A stretch of DNA of 64,000 nucleotides from Amycolatopsis camponoti (GTDB lineage: Bacteria; Actinomycetota; Actinomycetes; Mycobacteriales; Pseudonocardiaceae), in contig NZ_CABVGP010000001.1 in the NCBI RefSeq assembly GCF_902497555.1, positions 2,832,501 through 2,896,500 of the forward strand. The letters run 5' to 3'. The position numbers and the translations under genes were made by a program. The notes beneath the pieces are model-generated. The model made no database searches. It worked only from the letters and a program-made list of their open reading frames with translations, and was not told the DNA's origin. This document shows positions 43,658 to 51,776 of this stretch, piece by piece (within the stretch, counting starts at the first letter, position 1; each line of letters starts with the position of its first letter).

Positions 43658-44610
43658 TTCGCGGCGAGCTGATCGAGGAGCGGCTCGATCCGCAGGCGCC
43701 GGTCGTCGAGCAGCGGGTCTTCGGCGAGCAGCGCCCGGTGCAGCGACTGCAGCCGCCCGGACGGCCGGAGCCCGAGGTCTTCACGCATCCGCTCGGCGAG
43801 CCGGCGGAACACCGTCAGCGCCCCGGACGTGCGGTCGCTGCGGTGCAGCGCGATCATGAACATCGCGTGCACGGTCTGCTGGGAAGGCTCCTCGACCTGC
43901 AGGGACGCGAGCTCGCCGACGACCTCGAGGTGCCGCCCCGCGCAGAGGTTGGCCTCCAGGAACATCAGCAGGGCGCGGTACCGCAGCTCGTCGAGCCGGG
44001 CGGCGTGCGCGCGGGCCTTCGTCCCGACCGACCAGTCGACGCTGATCGGCCCGCGCCACAGGTCGAGCGCGCGCCGCAGCGTCGCCGACGCCTGCTCCAC
44101 CTCGCCGGCGGCCAGCTCGAAGGCACCCCGGTCGACGAGGCACTCGAATTCGCGAACGTCGAACTGGCCGTCCCCGACGCGCATCAGGTAGCCGTCCATG
44201 CGCGTGACGAGCACTTCCCGCATCACGTGCCGGGACGACTCGCCCAGCGCCTGCTCGAACAGCTTGCGCAGGTGGAACACGTAGGTCTGGAGGGTGCCGC
44301 GCGCACTCGGCGGCGCCGCGCCGTCCCAGAGCTCGTCGAGGAACACCGAGGTCGGGACGACCCGGTTGGCGTTGAGCACCAGCAACGACAGCACCGCGCG
44401 CAGGCGCGGCGCGGTCGGCGTGAAGTCGACGTCGTCCACCTTCAGGGCGAGTGGACCGAGCAGTTCGAAGCGCGGTGCGCGCGGCGCGACCGCCGCCCCG
44501 CGACCCGAAGATGCTTCCCGGGCCGCGGGCCCGGGCAGAATGGTCCGGCCTCGCCCCGACGCCACTGAATAGGCGCGACAAGCGCCACCGGTAAAGCTGT
44601 TTTGCACCAC
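43651..44610 (-). CDS. SARP-family pathway activator
   Basis: About 319 residues. An OmpR-type DNA-binding domain ('RFELLGPLALKVDDVDFTPTAPRLRAVLSLLVLNANRVVPTSVFLDELWDGAAPPSARGTLQTYVFHLRKLFEQ') is followed by a bacterial transcriptional activation domain ('FELAAGEVEQASATLRRALDLWRGPISVDWSVG'). I prefer GTG 44610, which follows a GGGGG site, over a TTG at 44637. It carries an unusual 45-residue extension ahead of the DNA-binding domain. It heads the unit running through VC0807, the FAD monooxygenase and the TcmH-like gene and is the likely activator of the cluster. Confidence 0.88.
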   Translation of the reverse strand: MVQNSFTGGACRAYSVASGRGRTILPGPAAREASSGRGAAVAPRAPRFELLGPLALKVDDVDFTPTAPRLRAVLSLLVLNANRVVPTSVFLDELWDGAAPPSARGTLQTYVFHLRKLFEQALGESSRHVMREVLVTRMDGYLMRVGDGQFDVREFECLVDRGAFELAAGEVEQASATLRRALDLWRGPISVDWSVGTKARAHAARLDELRYRALLMFLEANLCAGRHLEVVGELASLQVEEPSQQTVHAMFMIALHRSDRTSGALTVFRRLAERMREDLGLRPSGRLQSLHRALLAEDPLLDDRRLRIEPLLDQLAAKW

Positions 44611-44829
44611 GAATAAACCCCCATCGCCGCGATTCAACGCTAGCGAGCGAATCCGCGCGAACGAAATTCCCCCACCGCGCCGTCTGTTTCAACGTTACGC
44701 GGTAACGAATCGTGTGCCATCGCCCGATGGGGTGAACCGATCCGGTTCGAGTTGCAGCAGATTATTATCGAATGTCACATCTCCTTTCTTCCGGATGGCC
44801 GGGTGGCCGCGTCGATTTCCGTGTGCCGT

Positions 44830-45945
44830 TCAGCGGTGACCGGCGAGCCGCCAAAGCGAGGTGACCTCGGCGGCGCGTGCCGCGTGCAGCGGATCGTCCG
44901 GATCGGACGCGCGGGGGTGGCGCGGCCGGGTGTCGGTCTTCCCGAGCACCGTCAGCCCGGCGGCGTCGATGGCTTCGAGGAGCTCGGCCCGCGAACGCAA
45001 ACCGAGGTGTTCGGCGAGGTCCGAAAGCACCAGCCAGCCTTCGCCGTCGGGCTCGAGGTGCTTGCCCAGCCGGTCCAGGTATCCCCGGAGCATCCGGCTG
45101 CCCGGGTCGTAAATGGCGTGCTCGATCGGCGAGGTCGGCTTGGCCGGCAGCCACGGCGGGTTGCAGACGACCAGCGGTGCCTCGCCGGGCGGGAACAGGT
45201 CCGCCTGCACGAACCGCGCCCGCCCGGCGAACCCGAGCCGGTCGAGGTTTTCCCGCGCGCAGTCCAGTGCCCGCTGGTCGAGGTCCGTGGCCACCACGGA
45301 TTCCACCCCGCGGGCGAGCAGTACCGCGGCGAGCACCCCGGAGCCGGTGCCGATGTCGAACGCGAGCCTGGTCGACGGGAGCGGGGCCGCGGCCACCAGG
45401 TCGACGTACTCGCCGCGGGCCGGCGAGAACACCCCGTAGTGCGGGTGGATGCGCGCGCCGAGCCCGGGCACCTCGACACCCTTGCGCCGCCACTCGTGCG
45501 CGCCGATCACGCCGAGCAGCTCGCGCAGCGACACGACCGCCGCGCCCTCCGCGGGGCCGTAGGCCTCCGTGCACGCCTCCCGCACGTCGGGCGCCCGGCG
45601 CAGGGGGACGACGTGCCCGGGGTCCACGGGCACGAGCAGCTTGCCCAGCAGCTGGGCCTGCCGGGCCTGCCGTTGGCGGTGCAGGTGGAACGCCTCGGTG
45701 GCGCTCTTCGCCGGGCGCCGCTTGCCGGCCCGGTCGATCCGCCTGCCCACGGCCTGCAGCAGCTGCCGCGCGTTCTGGAAGTCACCGCGCCACAGCACGG
45801 CCTTGCCGTCGACGGCCAGGCGGTAGGCCTCGTCGGCGGCGAGGTCGTCGTCGGCCACGACGATCTCCGCCGGCGGCGGCGCGTTGTTCTCCGACCGCCA
45901 CTCCGCGGTCAGCTCCTCGCCGTCCTCGACCCAGTGGACGAGCAT
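44830..45945 (-). CDS. class I SAM methyltransferase with NPPW motif (N-methyltransferase, RNA or protein target)
   Basis: 371 residues. The C-terminal half is a methyltransferase-small (MTS) domain: SAM motif I 'RLAFDIGTGSGVLAAVLLARGVESVVATDLDQRALDCARENLDRLG' and catalytic 'APLVVCNPPWLPAKP'. NPP-[FYW] motifs belong to enzymes acting on exocyclic nitrogens of bases or on glutamine (RsmC, RlmG, PrmC type). The N-terminal 150 residues ('AYRLAVDGKAVLWRGDFQNARQLLQAVGRRIDR') are shared with an actinomycete family of unassigned target. It starts 9 bases after the efflux-pump stop. Self-resistance by rRNA methylation is possible but unproven. Confidence 0.78.
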   Translation of the reverse strand: MLVHWVEDGEELTAEWRSENNAPPPAEIVVADDDLAADEAYRLAVDGKAVLWRGDFQNARQLLQAVGRRIDRAGKRRPAKSATEAFHLHRQRQARQAQLLGKLLVPVDPGHVVPLRRAPDVREACTEAYGPAEGAAVVSLRELLGVIGAHEWRRKGVEVPGLGARIHPHYGVFSPARGEYVDLVAAAPLPSTRLAFDIGTGSGVLAAVLLARGVESVVATDLDQRALDCARENLDRLGFAGRARFVQADLFPPGEAPLVVCNPPWLPAKPTSPIEHAIYDPGSRMLRGYLDRLGKHLEPDGEGWLVLSDLAEHLGLRSRAELLEAIDAAGLTVLGKTDTRPRHPRASDPDDPLHAARAAEVTSLWRLAGHR

Positions 45946-45954
45946 CGTTTCCCC

Positions 45955-47493
45955 CTAGACCACGGTTTCCCTGGTGGGCACATCCACCACGTCGGCTGCG
46001 AGTTCACCACGGACCGGCGCTTTTCGCAGGAGGAGCACGGCCGGGATCGCGGACACCACCATGAAGACGAGTCCCCAGGTGAACGCCGTGCCGAACGAGT
46101 CGGCGGCGGCCACCGCGGCGGCGTCGTGGGTGGCGGGCTGCGCGAGCGCGGCCCCCGCGGCCAGCTGTCCCTGGCTCGTCGGCACGCCGAACTTCGCCGC
46201 GAGCACCCCGGCGAGGATGATCGACATGACCGCCGAGCCGATGGCCCCGAACATCTGCTGGATGATGTTCGTCGCCGTCGAAGCGCGGGCGACTTCCTGG
46301 TGCCGCAACGTCTGCAGCGCGGCGACCATGATCGGCATCATGGCCGCGCCGACCCCGAGGCCCACGACGAACAACGCGGCCAGCAGCTGCCAGTACGCGG
46401 TCTCGGCGCCGATGCCGGCGAACAGCAGCAGCCCGGCGGCGATGGCGAGGATGCCGGGCAGGATCACCTTGCCGGCGCCGATCCGGTCGGCGAGCTTGCC
46501 GGCGACGGGCATGGTGAGCATCGCGCCGATTCCCTGCGGCGCCATCAGGAGCCCGGCCCAGAGCGCGGATTCCCCGCGCACCAGCAGGAAGTAGCTGGGG
46601 AACAGCAGCATCACGCCGAAGAACGACACCGAGAAGAACGCCATCGTCAGCACGGCCACCGAGAACGTCCGGTCGCGGAACAGGCCCAGATCGATCAGGG
46701 GGTTCGGGATCCGGGTGGCCCGCACGACGAACCCGGCGACCAGGACGACGCCCAGCCCGACGGGCAGCCACACCTCCGGCCGGCTCACGCCGCCGGCGCC
46801 CGGCACGTTCGCCACGCCGTAGAGCAGGAGGGCGAGCCCGGGCGACAGCATCAGCATGCCGGGGAAGTCGAAGCGGTCCGCCCGCTCCGGCCGGTCGCGG
46901 GGCAGGAACACGGTGGTGAGCCAGAGTGCGATCAGTCCGATGGGGACGTTGATGAAGAAGATCCAGCGCCAGGACACCGTGTCGACGAGCCAGCCGCCGA
47001 GGATCGGGCCGCCGATCGGGCCGAGCAGCATCGGCACGCCGAGCAGCGCCATCACCTGGCCGACGCGCTGCGGCCCGGCCGCCCGGGTGAGCAGGGTCAT
47101 CCCGGCGGGCATCAGCATCCCGCCACCGAGTCCTTGCAGGACACGGAATCCGATCAGGGTCTCGATGTTCCACGACAGCCCGGCGAGCACCGAGCCGAGC
47201 AGGAACACCGACAGCGCGACGAGGTAGAGGCGCTTGGTGCCGAAGCGGTCCGACGCCCAGCCGGTCACCGGGATGACCGCGGCCAGCGCGAGCATGTACC
47301 CGGTGGAGACCCACTGGATGGTGGCGAAGGAGGTCTTGAACTGCACGGTGAGCTCTTGCAGGGCGACGTTGACGACGGTGGTGTCGAGGATCGCCATGAT
47401 CGAGCCGAGCACCACGACGGCGGCGACCTTGAGCACGCCGCGATCGAGCTTGCCGGCGACGTCGCCGGACGTGGTGGGTCCAGAGTGAGACAT
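45955..47493 (-). CDS. MFS drug efflux transporter, DHA2 (EmrB/QacA) family
   Basis: 512 residues, fourteen predicted membrane segments. Seen: 'SIMAILDTTVVNVALQELTVQFKTSFATIQWVSTGYMLALAAVIPVTGW' (DHA2 motif D1), 'GWASDRFGTKRLYL' (motif A) and 'GLGGGMLMPAGMTLL', 'LLGPIGGPILGGWLVDTVSWRWIFFINVPIG' (motif C). TcmA, the tetracenomycin exporter, belongs to this family. It is transcribed leftward with the NPPW methyltransferase from a 371-base upstream gap. Export of the cluster's product is the natural assignment. Confidence 0.88.
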   Translation of the reverse strand: MSHSGPTTSGDVAGKLDRGVLKVAAVVVLGSIMAILDTTVVNVALQELTVQFKTSFATIQWVSTGYMLALAAVIPVTGWASDRFGTKRLYLVALSVFLLGSVLAGLSWNIETLIGFRVLQGLGGGMLMPAGMTLLTRAAGPQRVGQVMALLGVPMLLGPIGGPILGGWLVDTVSWRWIFFINVPIGLIALWLTTVFLPRDRPERADRFDFPGMLMLSPGLALLLYGVANVPGAGGVSRPEVWLPVGLGVVLVAGFVVRATRIPNPLIDLGLFRDRTFSVAVLTMAFFSVSFFGVMLLFPSYFLLVRGESALWAGLLMAPQGIGAMLTMPVAGKLADRIGAGKVILPGILAIAAGLLLFAGIGAETAYWQLLAALFVVGLGVGAAMMPIMVAALQTLRHQEVARASTATNIIQQMFGAIGSAVMSIILAGVLAAKFGVPTSQGQLAAGAALAQPATHDAAAVAAADSFGTAFTWGLVFMVVSAIPAVLLLRKAPVRGELAADVVDVPTRETVV

Positions 47494-47864
47494 GAAGTCC
47501 GTTCCTACGGGAGCATGAAGGAACCACGCGCCGCGGCGAGCAGGAACGAGTCTGGGGAAAGCACTGGTTCACGATCGACGAAACAGGCACGAACGGTTCG
47601 CGGATTCCGGGGTACGACGAGAGCAAGGACGGCGGGAAGTCAGCCGATCACTTGCGCCGGAAGTCGGCGAACCAGCGTCAGAGTATGACTGCTGCGTGCA
47701 CGGGTGTCGTCATGCCACGAACAGTAGCAGCACCGTGACAAGGGGAGCAACACCCGCCCCGCGATGTGAACTGCGCCACAGTGAGTGTCCATTGTGGACG
47801 GACACGGGAGTGCGGGGCACGGCGTGGAACCCTGCCGTGCCCGCACTTCCGTCGGCCGTCGTGC
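47494..47864. other. 371-base intergenic region upstream of the efflux pump
   Basis: No coding region is supported. Besides the terminator at 47806-47850 it holds CGAACGGTTCG at 47590-47600, a perfect palindrome about one central base, roughly 100 bases before the pump's ATG, which could be an operator. The remainder is expected to contain the pump's promoter, but no clear -35/-10 pair could be picked. Confidence 0.4.
47806..47850 (-). terminator. hairpin after the TIGR00027-type methyltransferase
   Basis: GGGAGTGCGGGGCACGGC at 47806-47823 pairs with GCCGTGCCCGCACTTCC at 47834-47850, with one bulged base and one G/A mismatch, around a ten-base loop. It starts 15 bases after the leftward gene's stop. 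Confidence 0.6.
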
Positions 47865-48755
47865 TCAGCGGGTCAGCTCGGCGGTCAGGTAGCCGCACCG
47901 CGCCATGCCGTCGGTGAAGTCGTCGCCGGGGGTCGCGAACTCGTCCCCGAGCGGCGTCCCCAGCGCCTGCGCGCAGTCGCCGAGCGACCGGAAGCCGACG
48001 CGCCAGCCGAGCCCCTCCAGCAGGCCGGCGGTGTCCTCCCGCGGCTCGGCGTTCCACATCTCCCGGATGGGCACGCCGAGGGTGTCGCTCGTGACCTCCA
48101 GCCGCGGGTGGTCGCGGAAGGTCGCGACGACGTCCGGCGGCATGTACTCGAGGCACACGCGGCTGCCCGGCAGCGACCGCGTGCCGAGGGTCCGCAGCAG
48201 GTCACCCTCCTCCCGCGCGCCCAGGTAGGGCAGCAGGCCTTCGGCCATCCACGCCGTCTTGCGCCCCGGGTCGAACCCCGCGGCGTCCAGGACCGAACCC
48301 CAGTCGCCGGCCAGGTCGGCGCGGACCACGTGCCGCCGGCACGGCGGCTCCGCCCCGATGTCGCCGAGCACGGCGTCCTTGAAGTCGAGGACGTCCGGGT
48401 GGTCGACCTCGTAGACGTCGATCCCGGCGGTCCACGGCATCCGGAACGCCCGCGCGTCGAGTCCGGCCGCGAGGATCACGACCTGGCCGGCCCCGTCGGC
48501 GACGGCCTGGCGCAGGAAGTCGTCGAACACCCGGGTCCGCACGCCGGCGAACCGCGACGAGAGCATCGACTCGCGCTCGACCTCGGCGACGCTCAGCGGA
48601 AGCCCGGTGTCCAGCTTCGCGCCGTGGATGAAGCGGACGGCGAAGGGGTCCTCCATCAACCGGTCCGGCCGGCTGCCTTCGACGGCCCGCGCCGAGCAGG
48701 CCGCGAAGGCCGTCAGCCCGACGCTCACCGGTACATCGAACTTGGTCTGGGTCAT
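47865..48755 (-). CDS. TIGR00027-type class I SAM-dependent methyltransferase
   Basis: 296 residues, the long leucine-carboxyl-methyltransferase-like family common in actinomycetes: 'VSVGLTAFAACSARAVEGSRPDRLMEDPFA', 'VRTRVFDDFLRQAV', SAM motif I 'QVVILAAGLDARAFRMPW', 'VYEVDHPDVLDFKD', 'TAWMAEGLLPYL'. The ATG at 48755 follows GGAG. It lies beyond the efflux pump at the edge of the polyketide cluster. Relatives are methyltransferases of mostly unknown substrate, some in secondary metabolism. Whether it tailors the polyketide cannot be decided. Confidence 0.82.
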   Translation of the reverse strand: MTQTKFDVPVSVGLTAFAACSARAVEGSRPDRLMEDPFAVRFIHGAKLDTGLPLSVAEVERESMLSSRFAGVRTRVFDDFLRQAVADGAGQVVILAAGLDARAFRMPWTAGIDVYEVDHPDVLDFKDAVLGDIGAEPPCRRHVVRADLAGDWGSVLDAAGFDPGRKTAWMAEGLLPYLGAREEGDLLRTLGTRSLPGSRVCLEYMPPDVVATFRDHPRLEVTSDTLGVPIREMWNAEPREDTAGLLEGLGWRVGFRSLGDCAQALGTPLGDEFATPGDDFTDGMARCGYLTAELTR

Positions 48756-48859
48756 GAGAATGCCAACTCCCCGTGGTCCACGCTGCACTTGACGGCGAGT
48801 ATCGCGGGGCCCGGTTGGATCCTGGTTGGATCACGGCCGCCTGTCTCCTTCCCCCGACC

Positions 48860-48909
48860 TTGACAACGGTCCCACCGAGCCTCCATGGTTAGCTACATGA
48901 GTAATGAAC
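48860..48909 (+). promoter_or_regulatory. promoter and YtrA-type operator candidate
   Basis: TTGACA at 48860-48865, 18 bases, then CATGGT at 48884-48889 form a plausible promoter with its start at about 48896. Overlapping the start is a spaced palindrome (48888-48909): GTT, three bases, TAC, four bases, GTA, three bases, AAC. GntR-YtrA regulators usually bind their own promoter in this way. Confidence 0.5.
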
Positions 48910-48941
48910 CGACGAACCGCCCCGTGCGGTGGTCGGCGTGA
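48897..48941 (+). other. 14-codon upstream mini-ORF overlapping the GntR start
   Basis: ATG at 48897 opens MSNEPTNRPVRWSA and stops at TGA 48939-48941, overlapping the GTG (48938) of the regulator as GTGA. The ATG lies at the predicted transcription start, so it would be read as a leaderless start. It may simply deliver ribosomes to the GTG, which has no ribosome site of its own. Confidence 0.35.
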
Positions 48942-49300
48942 AGGACGACGGGCGGCCGTTGTTCCTGCAGATCGCCGAGCAGATCGAAGGCTCGATCGTC
49001 GACGGCAGCCTGGCCGCGGACACGCAGGTGCCCTCGACCAACGAGCTCGCGGCCTTCCACCGGATCAACCCGGCGACCGCGGCCAAGGGCATCAACCAGC
49101 TCGTCTCGGACGGGATCCTCTACAAGAGACGAGGCATCGGCATGTTCGTCGCCACGGACGCCCGCGCGCAGCTGCTGGAGCGGCGGCGCCGGGACTTCAC
49201 GCGGCAGTTCGTCGCCCCGCTGATGGCGGAGGCGGGCAAGCTCGGCATGGGCGCCGAGGAGATCAAGAAGCTGATCGACGTCTGGGAGCCGCAGCGATGA
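48938..49300 (+). CDS. GntR-family regulator, YtrA subfamily
   Basis: About 120 residues. Winged helix 'LFLQIAEQIEGSIVDGSLAADTQVPSTNELAAFHRINPATAAKGINQLVSDGILYKRRGIGMFVA' plus a short two-helix tail, the size and plan of YtrA-type regulators that control ABC transporters. The GTG at 48938 is chosen because the conserved part starts directly after it; a GTG at 48929 is an alternative. Overlaps the ATPase gene by four bases. Confidence 0.85.
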   Translation: MKDDGRPLFLQIAEQIEGSIVDGSLAADTQVPSTNELAAFHRINPATAAKGINQLVSDGILYKRRGIGMFVATDARAQLLERRRRDFTRQFVAPLMAEAGKLGMGAEEIKKLIDVWEPQR

Positions 49301-50178
49301 ACGTGGTGCGCACGACCGGGGTGACCAAGCGCTACGGACCCCTCGCCGCGCTCGACGGCGTGAGCCTCGAACTGGCCGGGAACACGATCCACGGCCTGCT
49401 GGGCCGCAACGGCGCCGGCAAGACCACGCTGATGCGGATCCTCACCGGGCAGGACTTCGAGACCGGCGGCGCGGTGGAGGTCTTCGGGCAGCACCCGCGC
49501 GAGAACGCCGGCGTCCTTTCGCGGGTCTGCTTCGTCAAGGAAAGCCAGCACTACCCGGAGAAGTTCCGGGTGAAGCACGCGCTGCGGGCCGCGGAACTGC
49601 TCTACCCGAACTGGGACAGCGCCTACGCCGCGGCGCTGCTGGCGGACTTCGCCGTCCCGGCCGGCGGGCGGATCGGCAAGCTCTCGCGCGGCGGGCTCTC
49701 GGCGGTCGGGGTGATCATCGGGCTGGCTTCACGGGCCCCGCTGACCCTGTTCGACGAGCCCTACCTCGGTCTCGACGCCGTCGCGCGGCAGCTGTTCTAC
49801 GACCGGCTGCTCGCCGACTTCGCCGAGCACCCGCGCACGATCGTGCTCTCCACGCACCTGATCGACGAGGTCAGCGACCTGATCGAACACGTCGTGGTGC
49901 TCGACCGCGGCCGGGTGCTCATCGACACCGACGCGGAGTCGCTGCGCGGTGAGGCCGTCGCGGTGACCGGGCCCGCCGGCGCCGTCGAGCGCTTCGCCGC
50001 CGGCCACGAGGAACTGCACCGGGAGCGGATCGGCGGGTCCCTGCGCGTCACCCTCACCGGCGCCGTGGACCGGTTCGAGCCCGGGCTGGACTTCGAGCCG
50101 GTTTCGCTGCAGCAGCTGGTCGTCCGCACCACCCAAGGCCACGGCGGGCCGGTCGCCGCCGGGAAGGAGTCCCGATGA
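49297..50178 (+). CDS. ABC transporter ATP-binding protein with divergent signature motif
   Basis: 293 residues. Walker A 'GLLGRNGAGKTTLMRIL', Walker B 'LTLFDEPYLGLDAVAR' and switch His 'STHLIDEVSDLIEHVVVLDRG' are present. The signature reads 'LSRGGLSAVGVIIGLAS' in place of LSGGQ. The Q-loop region is 'CFVKESQHYPEKF'. YtrB-type ATPases of this exporter class have the same overall length. Works with the permease that overlaps its 3' end. Confidence 0.87.
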   Translation: MNVVRTTGVTKRYGPLAALDGVSLELAGNTIHGLLGRNGAGKTTLMRILTGQDFETGGAVEVFGQHPRENAGVLSRVCFVKESQHYPEKFRVKHALRAAELLYPNWDSAYAAALLADFAVPAGGRIGKLSRGGLSAVGVIIGLASRAPLTLFDEPYLGLDAVARQLFYDRLLADFAEHPRTIVLSTHLIDEVSDLIEHVVVLDRGRVLIDTDAESLRGEAVAVTGPAGAVERFAAGHEELHRERIGGSLRVTLTGAVDRFEPGLDFEPVSLQQLVVRTTQGHGGPVAAGKESR

Positions 50179-50870
50179 AACGCGTCCTCGACGTCGCGCG
50201 GATCCAGCTGGTCAACTGGCCGGCCCTGCTCGCCTTCCCGCTCGCCATGGTGGCCGTGCTGCCCCTGCTGGGCTGGGGCATCGACGTCTCCAACGGCGAC
50301 GGCGCGCTCGGCGCGCACGAGATCTACCTGCTGCCGGCCCTGTGGGGCGTGGCCGCCCCCGCGCACCTGCAGTCGATGACGCAGGTGTTCCCCTTTTCGC
50401 TCGGGCTCGGCGTGACCCGCCGGACGTTCGCCGCGGCCACCGCGCTGGTCGTCGCCGGCCAGGCCCTGCTCCTCGGGCTCGCGATGGTGGCGCTCGCCGT
50501 CGTCGAGCGGTCGACCGGCGGCTGGGGCCGGGAAGCGCGGATCTTCGACCTGGACGTGCTGGGGCGGCACGACCCGTTCGCGCTGTGGTTCATCTACAGT
50601 GGACCGCTCGTCGCGGTGTCCGCGATCGGCGTGCTGGCGGGCGTGGTGTTCCAGCGCTGGCACCAGACCGGGATCTACCTCGCGCTCGCCGGTGCCGTCG
50701 CGCTGCTCGCCGGGATCAAGGTCCTGGTGGCGAGGCGGAGCTGGTGGCCCGCGATCGGTGACTTCCTCGGCGGGCAGCCGTCGTTCGCGCTGTACACGGT
50801 CTATCCCGTGGCGTTCGCGCTGGCACTGGGCGGCGCGGCGTGGCTGGTCCTGCGGCGCGCGACCGCCTGA
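50175..50870 (+). CDS. ABC transporter permease-like membrane protein
   Basis: 231 residues with six likely membrane segments, among them 'PALLAFPLAMVAVLPLLGWGI', 'AATALVVAGQALLLGLAMVALAVV', 'LVAVSAIGVLAGVVF', 'IYLALAGAVALLAGIKVLVA' and 'YPVAFALALGGAAWLVLRRA'. ATGA overlap with the ATPase gene. The trio resembles YtrA-regulated exporters that respond to cell-wall-active compounds; substrate unknown. Confidence 0.8.
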   Translation: MKRVLDVARIQLVNWPALLAFPLAMVAVLPLLGWGIDVSNGDGALGAHEIYLLPALWGVAAPAHLQSMTQVFPFSLGLGVTRRTFAAATALVVAGQALLLGLAMVALAVVERSTGGWGREARIFDLDVLGRHDPFALWFIYSGPLVAVSAIGVLAGVVFQRWHQTGIYLALAGAVALLAGIKVLVARRSWWPAIGDFLGGQPSFALYTVYPVAFALALGGAAWLVLRRATA

Positions 50871-50947
50871 GGGCCGGTCGCGTGGCGCGCCGAGCGCTCG
50901 ACGGCCACGTGCTCGCCACGGTCGTCGAACCGGCGAGGTGGGCGGAA

Positions 50948-50976
50948 CCGGGCCGCGCCACCGTGGCGCGGCCCGG
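50948..50976. terminator. hairpin terminator between the ABC operon and trpA
   Basis: CCGGGCCGCGCCAC is mirrored perfectly by GTGGCGCGGCCCGG about one central C. It lies 5 bases below the trpA stop and 78 bases after the permease stop, so it can serve both convergent units. Confidence 0.6.
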
Positions 50977-50981
50977 GCCCC

Positions 50982-51776
50982 TCAAACCCCGTGCACTCCG
51001 GTCGCGAGCTGCGCCGTCAGCCGCTCGAGCGCCTTCGTGTCCCGCCCTTCGAGGAGCGTTTTCACCAGGGCCGAGCCGACGATCACCCCGTCCGCGAACG
51101 TCGCGACATCGGCGGCCCGGCTCGCGTCCGCGATGCCCATCCCGACGCAGACCGGCAGCTCGGTGACCGCGCGGAGCCGCCGCGCCAGAACTCCGGCGGC
51201 TTCGTCGACCGAGGCGCGCGCCCCGGTGACGCCCATCAGCGCGGCCGCGTAGACGAACCCGGTCCCGGCCGCGACGGTTTCGCGCAGCTGGGCGTCGGTG
51301 CTGCTCGGCGCGACCACGAACACCGTGGCCAGGTCGTGCGCCGCGGCGTGCCGGCGCCATTCCGCGGACTCCGCCACCGGCAGGTCCGGCAGCACGCAGC
51401 CCGCCCCGCCGGCCGCGGCCAGCTCGCGGGCGAACCGCTCGACGCCGTAGCGGGACACCGGGTTCCAGTACGACATCACCAGCACCGGCTTGCCCGTCGC
51501 GGCGTGGACTTCGCGCACCGTGCGCAGGACGTCGGCGATCCGGACCCCGCCGCGCAGCGCGAGGTCGTCGGCGGTCTGGATGACCGGGCCGTCCAGCACC
51601 GGGTCGCTGTGCGGCAGGCCGACCTCGACGATGTCCGCGCCCGCGTCGAGGGTGGCCCGCAGCGCGGCGATCCCGCCGTCGACCGTGGGGAACCCGGCGG
51701 GCAGGTACGCGATGAGCGCGGCCCGGCCGGCCGCCTTCGTCCTGGCGAGCGTGTCGGTGAGCGAGCGCAGGCTCAT
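50982..51776 (-). CDS. trpA: tryptophan synthase alpha chain
   Basis: 264 residues, TIM barrel. The catalytic acids are Glu51 in '[14 protein letters not shown]' and Asp62 in 'PVLDGPVIQ', corresponding to E49 and D60 of the E. coli enzyme. '[12 protein letters not shown]' and '[27 protein letters not shown]' bind the phosphate. It cleaves indole-3-glycerol phosphate to indole and glyceraldehyde-3-phosphate and passes indole to TrpB. Its ATG lies within the trpB stop (ATGA). Confidence 0.95.
   Translation of the reverse strand: MSLRSLTDTLARTKAAGRAALIAYLPAGFPTVDGGIAALRATLDAGADIVEVGLPHSDPVLDGPVIQTADDLALRGGVRIADVLRTVREVHAATGKPVLVMSYWNPVSRYGVERFARELAAAGGAGCVLPDLPVAESAEWRRHAAAHDLATVFVVAPSSTDAQLRETVAAGTGFVYAAALMGVTGARASVDEAAGVLARRLRAVTELPVCVGMGIADASRAADVATFADGVIVGSALVKTLLEGRDTKALERLTAQLATGVHGV

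Noticed and set aside
47590..47600. Palindrome CGAACGGTTCG as a defined operator of the efflux pump
   Set aside because: Eleven bases of symmetry in GC-rich DNA can occur by chance and no cognate regulator is adjacent; kept only as a note in the intergenic entry.
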